Shown here one piece after another: positions 1 through 9,991 of a stretch of 64,000 bases of DNA. The translations under genes and the position numbers were made by a program. The notes under the pieces were generated by a model that saw only the letters and a list, made by a program, of their open reading frames with translations, had not been told where the DNA came from and ran no database searches. Source of the DNA: Cupriavidus necator A5-1 (GTDB lineage Bacteria; Pseudomonadota; Gammaproteobacteria; Burkholderiales; Burkholderiaceae). The stretch spans positions 1 through 64,000 of the forward strand of contig NZ_JQLI01000008.1 of assembly GCF_000744095.1 (NCBI RefSeq), in the 5' to 3' direction. Position 1 is the stretch's first letter. Every line of letters starts with the position of its first letter.

Positions 1-41
1 CGCCAGCGTTCAATCTGAGCCAGGATCAAACTCTTCAGTTC
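1..41 (-). rRNA. rrs: 16S rRNA, 5' end only (cut by window edge)
   Basis: The reverse complement of the first ~41 bases reads GAAGAGTTTGATCCTGGCTC and continues CAGATTGAACGCTGGCG, the conserved start of bacterial 16S rRNA (the 27F primer site). The gene runs leftwards out of the window, so only the 5' end is visible. The mature 5' end is placed near base 41 by analogy with E. coli; the exact processing site is not determinable here. Confidence 0.97.
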
Positions 42-226
42 AATCTCTGTGTGGACCCTCGCGGGCCCTCGCTCTTTCGAGCGGTCGCTCACTCTCAGAA
101 AACTGACTGACCAGATCCGAAGATCCAGTCACGTTTTGCTGTGCGAGCACTGATAACTTTTGAAGCATCACTGTCCGAAGACAGCGGCGTCCGCTACCCA
201 GCGCCCACACTTATCGGTTGTTTGGT

Positions 227-237
227 TGTTAAAGAAC
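227..237 (-). promoter_or_regulatory. boxA antitermination element of the rrn leader
   Basis: On the minus strand the leader carries GTTCTTTAACA, matching the bacterial boxA (TGCTCTTTAACA) that loads NusB/NusE on nascent rRNA. It lies about 190 nt upstream of the 16S 5' end. The rest of 42-454 is rrn leader; I see no gene in it. Confidence 0.7.
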
Positions 238-454
238 CTGGTCTTTCGACCGCGCCTCCGGCTTTGCCGTTAGCGTCGCTGCGTCAGCAGCAGAGAAAGC
301 GATTATGCAGCGCTTTCTTCGTTTCGTCAACCGCTTCAGCAATCTTTTTCTGCTGCGGTCAACGCTGCAAACCTCGCTGCGCTGACCTCCCGGTCAACCC
401 CGCAACCCTTGCTGCGACTGCTTTGCAGCGCTGCGTTGTGTTGCGAGGGGGCGA

Positions 455-483
455 ATATTAAGGGAGCCGTGCGGGCTTGGCAA
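455..483 (-). promoter_or_regulatory. rrn operon promoter
   Basis: Minus strand reads TTGCCA (478-483), a 17-bp spacer, then TAATAT (455-460), followed by a C-rich discriminator, a classical stringently regulated rRNA P1 layout. AT-rich sequence upstream (484-505) could act as an UP element. It lies about 410 nt before the 16S 5' end, a normal leader length. Confidence 0.7.
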
Positions 484-664
484 GCGATTTCGCGAAATAA
501 TTCGAAGAACCCTCAAAAGCGGCGCTTACGCCGCAAATCTCGCGATGGCGACAGCTTTCGGCCGTGCCTCGGCTTAAGCTGACATCAACGGACTCACCCG
601 TCCGAACCGCCTTCTCTTCTATATATAGGCGTCGAATGCCATCAGAGCAGTGGAAGGAGACAAG

Positions 665-2356
<1,692 letters not shown>

Positions 2357-2379
2357 GCAGATTCACCGCGGGATCATCC

Positions 2380-2766
2380 ATGACCATTCGAATCGTGAAA
2401 CTGGGTTCGCCACGCGAGGCCGATGAAGGCCTGCGTATCGGCACGGTACGGCGGCCGCCGCGCGGCGTGCCCAAGTCCGAGTTTGCCAGCCGCGATTTCT
2501 ACGATGTCTGGTATCCCGCGCTATCGCCATCGCCCGAACTGGTGGCGCAGGCGCTGGCGGCCAGCAACGACAAAGAATGGCGCGCGTTCGTCAGGCACTT
2601 CCGCAAGGAAATGGCCGAACCGGACGCGAGCCGCACGCTCGACCTGCTGGCCGCGCTGTCGCACCAGACCAACTTCTCAGTCGGCTGCTATTGCGAAGAT
2701 GAGGCGCATTGCCATCGGTCCGTACTGCGCGAGTTGCTGGCCGAACGTGGGGCCGTGATCGCCTGA
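2380..2766 (+). CDS. DUF488 family protein
   Basis: A 128-residue cytoplasmic protein with the DUF488 signature: basic N-terminus, the FYDVWYPALSPS block near residue 41, and the C-terminal cysteine/histidine motif GCYCEDEAHCHRSVL near residue 101. Function of DUF488 is not established; the conserved Cys/His cluster suggests metal or redox chemistry, but that is conjecture. It starts 23 nt after the acyl-CoA synthetase and could be cotranscribed with it. Length is usual for the family. Confidence 0.8.
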   Translation: MTIRIVKLGSPREADEGLRIGTVRRPPRGVPKSEFASRDFYDVWYPALSPSPELVAQALAASNDKEWRAFVRHFRKEMAEPDASRTLDLLAALSHQTNFSVGCYCEDEAHCHRSVLRELLAERGAVIA

Positions 2767-2825
2767 TCCCACCCGCCGTGCTCCGGGGGTAACCCCGGAG
2801 ATTCCTTCCCAGCATTCGCAATCTG

Positions 2826-4070
2826 ATGGCCCTGAACGTAGTCTGGCTCGGTTTTTTCCTGATTTCCTTCGTCGCCGCCTGCATCCGCCTGGCCAGCGGC
2901 GACCTCGCCGTCTTCCCGGCGATGCTGGCCAGCCTGTTCGACAGCGCGCGCACGGCCTTCGAGATCGCGCTCGGCCTGGCCGGGGTGATGAGCCTGTGGC
3001 TGGGCATCATGCGCATCGGCGAGCGCGCTGGCGTGGTCGACGCCTTTGCGCGGCTGGTGAACCCGCTGCTGCGCCATTTCTTCCCCGGCGTGCCCCAAGG
3101 CCACCCGGCGCAGGGCGCGATGATGATGAACGTGTCGGCCAACCTGCTCGGCCTGGACAACGCCGCCACGCCGCTCGGCCTGAACGCCATGCGCGAGCTG
3201 CAGACGCTGAACCGGCGCCCGGACGTCGCCACCGACGCGCAAATCATGTTCATCGTGCTGAATACGGCCGGACTGACACTGATTCCGACTTCGGTGATCG
3301 CGATCCGGCAGGCGATCGCGGTCAAGCAGGGGCTGGTCGGCTTCAATGCCGCCGATATCTTCCTGCCAACGCTGCTGGCGACGGGGGGCTCATGCCTGGC
3401 GGGGCTGCTGGCGGTGGCCTGGGTGCAGCGGCTCAACCTGTTGCGGCCGGCCGTGCTGGTGGCGTTCGGGCTGGTCGCGGCGCTGCTGGGAGGCATGTTC
3501 GCCTGGCTGCGCCACGCCCCGCCGGAGCAGGTCGGCAGCGTGACCGCGCTGGCGGGCGCCGGCTTTATCCTGTCGCTGGTCACCCTGTTCCTGGTCTGCG
3601 GCGCGCTGCGGCGCGTCAATGTCTACGAAGCCTTTATCGAAGGTGCCAAGGAAGGTTTCGGCGTTGCCGTGCAGATTATTCCTTATCTGGTGGCGATCCT
3701 GGTCGCGATCGGATTGTTCCGGGCGACCGGCTGCATGGACGTGCTGATGGGCTGGCTCACGCTGGGCTTTGCCCACCTGGGCGTCAATACCGATTTCGTG
3801 CCCGCGCTGCCGGTGGGGCTGATGAAGATCCTGTCGGGCGCGGGCGCGCGCGGGCTGATGGTCGACGTGATGACGACCTACGGCGTGGACTCGTTCCAGG
3901 GCCGCCTGGCGGCGATTATCCAGGGATCGACCGAAACCACCTTCTATGTGCTGGCGGTCTATTTCGGCAGCATCAATGTGCGCAACACCCGGCATGCGCT
4001 CGGATGTGCGCTGGTGGCGGATGCGGCCGGCATCTTCTGTGCCGTAGGCGCTGCTTATCTGTTCCGCTAG
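2826..4070 (+). CDS. Nucleoside-recognition/SpmA-SpmB-type membrane protein
   Basis: A 414-residue integral membrane protein with about ten hydrophobic segments. It carries two gate (nucleoside-recognition) domains: an N-terminal half with MMMNVSANLLGLDNAATPLG near residue 99, typical of SpmA, and a C-terminal half with KEGFGVAVQIIPYLVAIL near residue 276, typical of SpmB. It therefore looks like a natural SpmA-SpmB fusion. Bacillus SpmA/B act in spore-core dehydration; this organism does not sporulate, so the role is probably transport of an unknown solute. No obvious operon partner downstream. Confidence 0.85.
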   Translation: MALNVVWLGFFLISFVAACIRLASGDLAVFPAMLASLFDSARTAFEIALGLAGVMSLWLGIMRIGERAGVVDAFARLVNPLLRHFFPGVPQGHPAQGAMMMNVSANLLGLDNAATPLGLNAMRELQTLNRRPDVATDAQIMFIVLNTAGLTLIPTSVIAIRQAIAVKQGLVGFNAADIFLPTLLATGGSCLAGLLAVAWVQRLNLLRPAVLVAFGLVAALLGGMFAWLRHAPPEQVGSVTALAGAGFILSLVTLFLVCGALRRVNVYEAFIEGAKEGFGVAVQIIPYLVAILVAIGLFRATGCMDVLMGWLTLGFAHLGVNTDFVPALPVGLMKILSGAGARGLMVDVMTTYGVDSFQGRLAAIIQGSTETTFYVLAVYFGSINVRNTRHALGCALVADAAGIFCAVGAAYLFR

Positions 4071-4153
4071 TGCCGTTGGCGCCGGGCAATTCCGAGCTGT
4101 TGCATCAATGCAACGCCATTGTGCTTATCACCAGACATTAACACATGGGTCAC

Positions 4154-4182
4154 TTGGTGCGTCGCAACAAAGCGTGTATAGT
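4154..4182 (+). promoter_or_regulatory. Near-consensus sigma-70 promoter for a candidate sRNA
   Basis: TTGGTG at 4154-4159 and TATAGT at 4177-4182 are separated by exactly 17 bp. No open reading frame with a ribosome site starts within the next 200 nt, but two hairpins and a T-run follow immediately, so the promoter appears to drive a short RNA. Confidence 0.6.
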
Positions 4183-4188
4183 GAAGTC

Positions 4189-4247
4189 TGTCTCCTCCAC
4201 CACCTCGGTGGATTCCAACCCACGCACAACCTGCGTGGGTTTTTTTT
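4189..4247 (+). ncRNA. Candidate ~58-nt sRNA with two hairpins and intrinsic terminator
   Basis: Starting 6-7 nt after the -10 box, the transcript would contain CUCCUCC (4192-4198), which is complementary to a Shine-Dalgarno sequence and overlaps the first hairpin (TCCACC 4196-4201 with GGTGGA 4207-4212). A 9-bp terminator stem follows (ACCCACGCA 4218-4226, TGCGTGGGT 4232-4240, loop CAACC) with eight T residues. Nothing else in 4071-4428 looks coding. I infer an independently transcribed small RNA; it could instead be the terminator of the preceding membrane-protein gene, but that would not explain the promoter. Confidence 0.5.
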
Positions 4248-4428
4248 GCCCTGTCGCCGGCCACTGCAACCAGCGTTGCTCGGATTAGGCTGGCCAGGCG
4301 CCGAAACTGTGCTTTGCGCACCTCAGCGGCCTTGCGGCGCTCAGTATCGGTGCAACCACCCGGCCGAATCGCCCCCCAACGCCGGCTTTGTTGCACCGCA
4401 CCAACCCGTGTCGTAGAGTGGCTAGGCG

Positions 4429-6582
4429 ATGGGCGGCCAACCCGGCCCGCCTTCGTTACATCTGGCCCGCATGTTCGCCACCGCCCGCCTGATCCAATAC
4501 TGGCCCGAAAACGCGCTGCTCCGACGCGGGACCATTTATGCGCTGTCGTTCCTGGCCTTGGCCGGCGTGGGCTGGCTCACCGGCGAGCAGGGCTACCTGT
4601 GGTCGGCCACCGCCTCCATCTGGACTTGCCTGGCAGACCGGCCGGGGACCGCGTCGGCGCGGTTCTCAAGCGTGGGCGCGGTCGGCATCGGCGGGGCAGT
4701 GGCGAGTGCGCTGGGCGTCGCGGTGGCGCCCACGCCGTGGCTGGCCGTGCTGGTCGTCATGGCGGGCGGTCTTGCCGCGGGGCTGGCGGAAACGCGCGGC
4801 CCGGCCAGTGCGCTGGCGGCCAAGCTGCTCTATGTGGTGCTGGTGGCCGCATGCCTGCAGCCGGTCACCGGGCCGGACCTGGCGGCACAGGCGCTGCAGG
4901 GCGGCCTGGACTACCTGCGCGGCGGGGTGTTCGCTTGTGTAGCCTGCCTGGCGCTGATCCCGTCCGCACGCGACGAACGACCGCACGCCGAAGTACTGGC
5001 AGCCTACGACGCCCTGTTGCGGTTCGCCGCGGCGCTGGCGGACACCGCCCACGGCAGCGATCTGGCCGCCTGCAAACAGGGCGTCCGCAACCGGATCGAA
5101 GCCGCACGCCTGGCCATCGCGGCGCGCCGCAGCCTGCGCGACAGCTCCAGCCCACTGCACCATGCCTATGCGGTTGGCGTGGCCGACGCCCTGTTCGCCC
5201 TGCTGATTGTTGCCGGCGAACTGCGCGAGCGCGCCGGCGCCGTCCACGGCCTGCCCCTGCGCCATATCGCGCGCAGCGTGGCCGATGCCCGCGAGCAGGT
5301 CAGCCAGGCGCTGGATCGCCACACCCCCGACCTGCCGGCACTGAGCGCCGCACTGCGCCACGAAGTGCGCCGCCTGACCGCGCCGGGCGCCAACACCGGT
5401 GCCCCGCCTTCCTATCAGTCTGCGTTGTCGGCCCTGGCGCGCCATCCCGATTTCGATGCCTGGCGTGCCGGCTTTGCCTGGCCGTGCCGGGGCCTGAGCC
5501 ATGGCCTGGGCCGCATGCTGCGCGCGCTGGCCGACCACGCGGCACGCGACGCCCTGGCCGCGCGCCACGCCCTGCGCCTGGCGCTGGCCGGCAGCCTCAG
5601 CCTGGTGCCGGCGCAGCTATGGCACCTCGACCACGGCTACTGGGTCGCGGTGACGGTGATCATGGTGCTCAGCCCGCAGCGGCAGACCACGCGGCAGGTG
5701 TCGCTGAAGCGGTTCGCCGGCTCGCTGGCTGGCGCGCTGTGCGCATGCCTGATCGGCCTGCTCCATCCGGCGCCCCCGGTAGCACTGGGCATCAGCGCGG
5801 CCTTCCTGGCCGGCGCCTACGCCACTCGGCTGGCCGGGCAGCCGGGTGCATTCGCCTTCTGCCTGACACCGGCGGTGATCCTGTTCTCATGGGTGGGCGC
5901 ACCGGCCATCGACAGCAGCCACTTTGCCGCGCTGCGTGGGATCGACACTGCGCTGGGCTGCCTGATCGCGCTGGCCACGTACTATGTGCTGGCCCCGCGT
6001 GTGGAAATGTCGCGCGTGTTCCGCCACGCCGTCGACGCGGTGGCTGTCAATGCGGTCTACCTGCGTGCCGCCCTGGGCGCCAGCCGAGTGGCCGATGCGG
6101 CCACGGCACCGGCCGTCCCGCGGCTGGAAGCCTTGCGCATCGCTGCCGGCCGCGCCTCCACCCGCGCCGAGCACACGCTGGCCCAGTCCGCCCCCGCCCT
6201 GGCGCCGGACTATGCGGGCGCCTACAAACGGGTGCATGCGACCGCGCGCCGCATGGCGGCGCTGGCAGGCGTGGTGCGAGCCGGGGTGGAGTCGGGCGCT
6301 TTCCCGCTGCCCGCCGGCGTCGAAGTGCGCGCGCTGATGGCAATGCTCGAAGCGCAACTGGCCGAGCTGGCCATGCGCCCGGGCCTGGCCGAGCGCCCCG
6401 GCACCGCCGAACCCGCGGTCCTGCCGCGCTGCGCCGCAGGCACCATCGACGCCTTCCTGGCCGAGCAGGCCGACTATGCCGCCGCGCATCTCGCCGCCGC
6501 GCACGCCGCGGTAGCAGACCTGCGCGCGCTGGGGCCCACCGCGCGCAAGCCGCTGGGGCGCCGGCGGGCGCACAGCGGCTGA
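4429..6582 (+). CDS. FUSC-family membrane protein (aromatic-acid exporter type)
   Basis: A 717-residue protein with the duplicated FUSC architecture. An N-terminal membrane block lies at about residues 35-190, a soluble helical region at about 190-375, then a second membrane block beginning near 385 with the FUSC signature HLDHGYWVAVTVIMVLSPQR and extending to about 520, and a C-terminal cytoplasmic domain. Relatives (AaeB, YccS, PET) export aromatic acids or similar anions. The start could also be ATG at 4471 (MFATARLIQYW), closer to the first membrane helix. It stands alone; no periplasmic adaptor gene is adjacent. Confidence 0.85.
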   Translation: MGGQPGPPSLHLARMFATARLIQYWPENALLRRGTIYALSFLALAGVGWLTGEQGYLWSATASIWTCLADRPGTASARFSSVGAVGIGGAVASALGVAVAPTPWLAVLVVMAGGLAAGLAETRGPASALAAKLLYVVLVAACLQPVTGPDLAAQALQGGLDYLRGGVFACVACLALIPSARDERPHAEVLAAYDALLRFAAALADTAHGSDLAACKQGVRNRIEAARLAIAARRSLRDSSSPLHHAYAVGVADALFALLIVAGELRERAGAVHGLPLRHIARSVADAREQVSQALDRHTPDLPALSAALRHEVRRLTAPGANTGAPPSYQSALSALARHPDFDAWRAGFAWPCRGLSHGLGRMLRALADHAARDALAARHALRLALAGSLSLVPAQLWHLDHGYWVAVTVIMVLSPQRQTTRQVSLKRFAGSLAGALCACLIGLLHPAPPVALGISAAFLAGAYATRLAGQPGAFAFCLTPAVILFSWVGAPAIDSSHFAALRGIDTALGCLIALATYYVLAPRVEMSRVFRHAVDAVAVNAVYLRAALGASRVADAATAPAVPRLEALRIAAGRASTRAEHTLAQSAPALAPDYAGAYKRVHATARRMAALAGVVRAGVESGAFPLPAGVEVRALMAMLEAQLAELAMRPGLAERPGTAEPAVLPRCAAGTIDAFLAEQADYAAAHLAAAHAAVADLRALGPTARKPLGRRRAHSG

Positions 6583-6703
6583 GCAAAGGGAAGCAATCTG
6601 GCAGCAGCACCGGCCGCCGCCGCACGCGCGGCGAGGGAAGCCTTTACGGAACGCGACGATGACCTAGAATAATTGAATACCCGCCGCCAGCACGAGGCAC
6701 GCC

Positions 6704-6982
6704 ATGTCAGACATCACGTTCCCTCGCAGCCTCCCGACCTACTGCGCAGCCAGCCTGACGCTGTCCTGTCCCGCCACGGTCAACGGCAGTCCCACCCTCT
6801 ATTCCGTCACCGCCGAGGCCCTCGAGGCCCATTTCGGCGCGCGCTCGCCGCGTGAGGAGGACCTGGTCGCCGCGTTCACCAGCAACCGCCAGCGTATCGA
6901 GCGGCTGGCCGAAAGCCTGTTCGAGCTGACCGAGGCGCGCGAGATCGTCCTGCGCAGCGGCCATTTCCGTTTCGCGGGCTAA
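6704..6982 (+). CDS. DUF1488 domain protein
   Basis: A 92-residue protein with the DUF1488 pattern: a short beta-rich first half ending in YSVTAEALEAHFGA and a second half with AFTSNRQRIERLAE followed by VLRSGHF. Proteins of this size and layout are common in Burkholderiales and have no assigned function. It is followed by the convergent universal stress protein gene. Confidence 0.75.
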   Translation: MSDITFPRSLPTYCAASLTLSCPATVNGSPTLYSVTAEALEAHFGARSPREEDLVAAFTSNRQRIERLAESLFELTEAREIVLRSGHFRFAG

Positions 6983-7042
6983 TCTGCACCGGACACCGAT
7001 CTAAGACACGAGGGGCGATGCCGCCCCGGCGCCCGCACGCGC

Positions 7043-7513
7043 TCAGTCTGCCTTGGCTTCGCCACGCACCAGCAGCACCGGCATGGTGGACTGGCGGATC
7101 ACCGCTTCGGCCACGCTGCCCAGCATCAGCCGGCGCACCCCGCGCCGGCCGTGCGTGCCGATCACTAGCAGGTCGGCGCCCCACTGGCGCGCGGCCTCGT
7201 TGATCGAGGCACCGATATCGCCGGGCACCGGCGCTTCGCTGACCAGCCGGGCTTCATGCGCCACGCCGGCCGCGGCCAGCCGCTGCGCCGCCGCTTGCAG
7301 CGCGCGCTGGCCGCTTTCCTCGAACGCCTTCTGCAGTTGGCTCGGGTCGTAGTAGCCGGCATCGAACATGGGCATGTAGTTGTCGACGACATAAACCGCC
7401 AGCACGGTGGCGCCGCCCGGGACCGCCACGCGGATGGCCTCGCCCAGCGCCAGATCGGACGTGCTGCTGCCGTCCACCGCTACCACGATCTTGCTGTATG
7501 CCGCGCTTGCCAT
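7043..7513 (-). CDS. Universal stress protein (UspA family)
   Basis: A 156-residue single-domain UspA protein. It has the N-terminal strand KIVVAVDGSSTSDLAL and the ATP-binding motif GTHGRRGVRRLMLGSVAEAV near residue 122 (G-2x-G-9x-G(S/T) form), so it is likely nucleotide-binding. Start ATG at 7513 is preferred over an upstream in-frame ATG at 7576 because GGAGGT lies just before it. It is transcribed convergently with the DUF1488 gene and divergently from paaA. Confidence 0.92.
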   Translation of the reverse strand: MASAAYSKIVVAVDGSSTSDLALGEAIRVAVPGGATVLAVYVVDNYMPMFDAGYYDPSQLQKAFEESGQRALQAAAQRLAAAGVAHEARLVSEAPVPGDIGASINEAARQWGADLLVIGTHGRRGVRRLMLGSVAEAVIRQSTMPVLLVRGEAKAD

Positions 7514-7658
7514 ATGCGTTACCTCCGTAGACAGGAACTTGAACAGAAACAGGAAGACGGCGGCAACGCCGCCCACGCTTCGATACTACACGTGCGGCAG
7601 TCGCCACGTGCCTGGTCGGATCAAGGCAGCAGCACGAAAAACGGGCCTCCACCTTAAA

Positions 7659-7686
7659 TTGACCGACCGGTCGGCTTATATATAAT
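7659..7686 (+). promoter_or_regulatory. paaA promoter with overlapping PaaR-type operator
   Basis: TTGACC (7659-7664), 16 bp, TATAAT (7681-7686): a strong sigma-70 promoter 66 bp before paaA. The perfect palindrome CCGACCGGTCGG (7663-7674) overlaps the -35 and spacer, where a bound repressor would exclude RNA polymerase. ACCGACCGGTCGGT-type palindromes are the known target of TetR-family PaaR in betaproteobacteria, and a TetR gene lies 4 kb downstream at 12654. Confidence 0.8.
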
Positions 7687-7751
7687 AGGGCCAGCCGCCA
7701 CCCGCGGAACGAACCTCACGATTCGCGCGGCACCCCGCCAGAGGAGGCCCC

Positions 7752-8771
7752 ATGTACACCCAGAGTCTGGACCTGCCCGGCCAGCACGCCGAACCGGGCC
7801 AAGCCCACGCGCCCCAGGATGACGCTGCCCGCCAGGCCGCGTTCGATGCCTGCATGGCCGCCGACGGCAAGATCGAGCCGCAGGACTGGATGCCCGCCGC
7901 CTACCGCAAGACGCTGGTGCGCCAGATCTCGCAGCACGCGCATTCCGAGATCGTCGGCATGCTGCCCGAGGGCAACTGGATCAGCCGGGCCCCGTCGCTC
8001 AAGCGCAAGGCGATCCTGCTGGCCAAGGTGCAGGACGAAGGCGGCCACGGGCTCTACCTGTATTCCGCCGCCGAGACGCTGGATGCCTCGCGCGACGAAC
8101 TGGTCGACGCGCTGCACAGCGGCAAAGCCAAGTACTCCTCGATCTTCAACTACCCGACGCTGACCTGGGCCGATGTCGGCGTGATCGGCTGGCTGGTCGA
8201 CGGCGCGGCGATCATGAACCAGATCCCGCTGTGCCGCTGCTCGTACGGCCCGTATGCGCGCGCGATGATCCGCATCTGCAAGGAAGAGTCGTTCCACCAG
8301 CGCCAGGGCTTCGACGCGCTGCTGGCGATGATGCGCGGCACCGACGCCCAGCGCGAGATGGTGCAGGACGCGGTCAACCGCTGGTGGTTCCCGGTGCTGA
8401 TGATGTTCGGCCCGCCCGACGCGGCCTCGACCAACAGCGCCCAGACCATGGCCTGGGGCATCAAGCGCATCTCCAACGACGACCTGCGCCAGAAGTTTGT
8501 CGACGCCACGGTCGAACAGGCGCGCGTGCTCGGCGTGACCCTGCCCGACCCCGGCCTGCAATGGAATGCCGAGCGCGGCCACTATGACTACAGCCCGCTG
8601 GACTGGGACGAGTTCTGGCGCGTGATCAACGGCGACGGCCCCTGCAACAAGGAGCGCCTGGCCACCCGCGTCAAGGCGCACGAGGACGGCGCCTGGGTGC
8701 GCGAGGCCGCGCTGGCGCACGCCGCCAAGGTGGCCGAGCGCGAAGCGCGCGAATGCCGCGCCGCCGCCTGA
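7752..8771 (+). CDS. paaA: Phenylacetyl-CoA 1,2-epoxidase, catalytic subunit A
   Basis: A 339-residue ferritin-like diiron oxygenase subunit that converts phenylacetyl-CoA to its ring 1,2-epoxide. Carboxylate/histidine iron ligands are visible in QDEGGHGLYLY near residue 95 and CKEESFHQRQG near residue 177, the two D/E-x-x-H pairs of the four-helix bundle. The start is preceded by GAGGAGG. First gene of the paaABCDE operon, with paaB 37 bp downstream. Product and order match the characterised E. coli system. Confidence 0.97.
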   Translation: MYTQSLDLPGQHAEPGQAHAPQDDAARQAAFDACMAADGKIEPQDWMPAAYRKTLVRQISQHAHSEIVGMLPEGNWISRAPSLKRKAILLAKVQDEGGHGLYLYSAAETLDASRDELVDALHSGKAKYSSIFNYPTLTWADVGVIGWLVDGAAIMNQIPLCRCSYGPYARAMIRICKEESFHQRQGFDALLAMMRGTDAQREMVQDAVNRWWFPVLMMFGPPDAASTNSAQTMAWGIKRISNDDLRQKFVDATVEQARVLGVTLPDPGLQWNAERGHYDYSPLDWDEFWRVINGDGPCNKERLATRVKAHEDGAWVREAALAHAAKVAEREARECRAAA

Positions 8772-8808
8772 CCCCGCACCCCCGTTAACGAGGTCGGAGG
8801 AGACAACG

Positions 8809-9096
8809 ATGAACCGCAAGGAATGGCCGCTGTGGGAAGTGTTCGTGCGCAGCAAGCAAGGCCTGGAACACAAGCATTGCGGCAGCCTGCACGCCGCCGA
8901 CGCGCAGCAGGCGCTGCACATGGCGCGCGACGTCTATACGCGGCGCCAGGAAGGCGTGTCGATCTGGGTGGTGCCGTCCGCGGCCATCACCGCGAGCGTG
9001 CCCGAGGAAAAGCCGGAGCTGTTCGACCCGATGGCCGACAAGATCTACCGGCACCCGACGTTCTACCAGCTGCCCGACGAAGTCAATCACATGTAA
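8809..9096 (+). CDS. paaB: Phenylacetyl-CoA epoxidase subunit B
   Basis: A 95-residue small subunit of the multicomponent epoxidase, recognised by EWPLWEVFVRSKQGLEHKHC at the N-terminus and the ending FYQLPDEVNHM. PaaB bridges PaaAC heterodimers and is needed for activity. The start has GGAGGAG six to twelve bases upstream. Spaced 37 bp after paaA and 9 bp before paaC, consistent with one transcript. Confidence 0.96.
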   Translation: MNRKEWPLWEVFVRSKQGLEHKHCGSLHAADAQQALHMARDVYTRRQEGVSIWVVPSAAITASVPEEKPELFDPMADKIYRHPTFYQLPDEVNHM

Positions 9097-9105
9097 GGGC
9101 CCTGC

Positions 9106-9960
9106 ATGATCACTGCGCCCCCACCACCCACCGCGCCCGCCACGCTGGACCACCTGCCGCCGGTGCGCACCGCCGCGCTGCGTTACCTGCTGCGCCTGGC
9201 CGACAACGCTCTGGTCCTGGGCCAGCGCAACGCCGAATGGTGCGGCCACGGCCCGGTGCTGGAAGAGGACATCGCGCTGGCCAATATCAGCCTGGACCTG
9301 ATCGGCCAGGCACGACTGCTGTACGGTCGCGCCGGCGAGCTCGAAGGCGAGCTGACCGGCCTGCCCCGCCATGAGGACGACTACGCCTACTGGCGCACCG
9401 AGCGCGAGTTCCGCAACTGGACGTTGCTGGAGCTGCCGCACCGCGGCCCGCTGGCCGGAAATGCGGCCGCCGAGCGCGACTACGCCGTCACCATCATGCG
9501 CAACTTCCTGTACAGCGCGCTGATGGTCGAGCTGTGGCAGGCGCTGCTGGCGAGCCGCGATGAGCAGGTCGCCGCCATTGCCGCCAAGTCGGTCAAGGAA
9601 GCGCGCTACCACCTGCACCACGCCGCCGGCTGGGTGGTGCGCCTGGGCGACGGGACCGAGGCATCGCACGCACGCATGCAGCACGCGCTGGAGCACCTGC
9701 TGCCCTATATGAACGAATGCTTTGCGGAGGACGCGGTGGAAGCCGAAGCTGCCGCGCAGGGCATCGGCATCGTCACCGCCACGCTGCACCCCGCCTGGGA
9801 CGCCACCGTCGCCAAGACGCTGCAGGCCGCAACGCTGACGTTGCCGCCGGCCACGAGCTTTGTCTCGACCGGCAAGCACGGCGTGCATTCCGAGCATATG
9901 AGCTACCTGCTGGGCGAGATGCAGGGGCTGGCACGCGCCCATCCGGGCGCGCAATGGTAA
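9106..9960 (+). CDS. paaC: Phenylacetyl-CoA epoxidase, structural subunit C
   Basis: A 284-residue ferritin-fold partner of PaaA. Helical signatures LRLADNALVLGQRNAEWCGH near residue 29, EEDIALANISLDLIGQAR near 51 and VKEARYHLHHAAGWVVRLGDG near 165 are typical of PaaC, which forms the stable AC core but does not hold the catalytic diiron centre. Length fits the family. Lies between paaB and paaD in the operon. Confidence 0.96.
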   Translation: MITAPPPPTAPATLDHLPPVRTAALRYLLRLADNALVLGQRNAEWCGHGPVLEEDIALANISLDLIGQARLLYGRAGELEGELTGLPRHEDDYAYWRTEREFRNWTLLELPHRGPLAGNAAAERDYAVTIMRNFLYSALMVELWQALLASRDEQVAAIAAKSVKEARYHLHHAAGWVVRLGDGTEASHARMQHALEHLLPYMNECFAEDAVEAEAAAQGIGIVTATLHPAWDATVAKTLQAATLTLPPATSFVSTGKHGVHSEHMSYLLGEMQGLARAHPGAQW

Positions 9961-9991
9961 GCGCACGCTTCGCCGCCACGGATTGACCAGC

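Noticed and set aside
4314..6662. A 782-residue open frame in another phase over the FUSC gene
   Set aside because: It lacks recognisable domains and is a high-GC shadow of the FUSC frame, which shows conserved membrane motifs.
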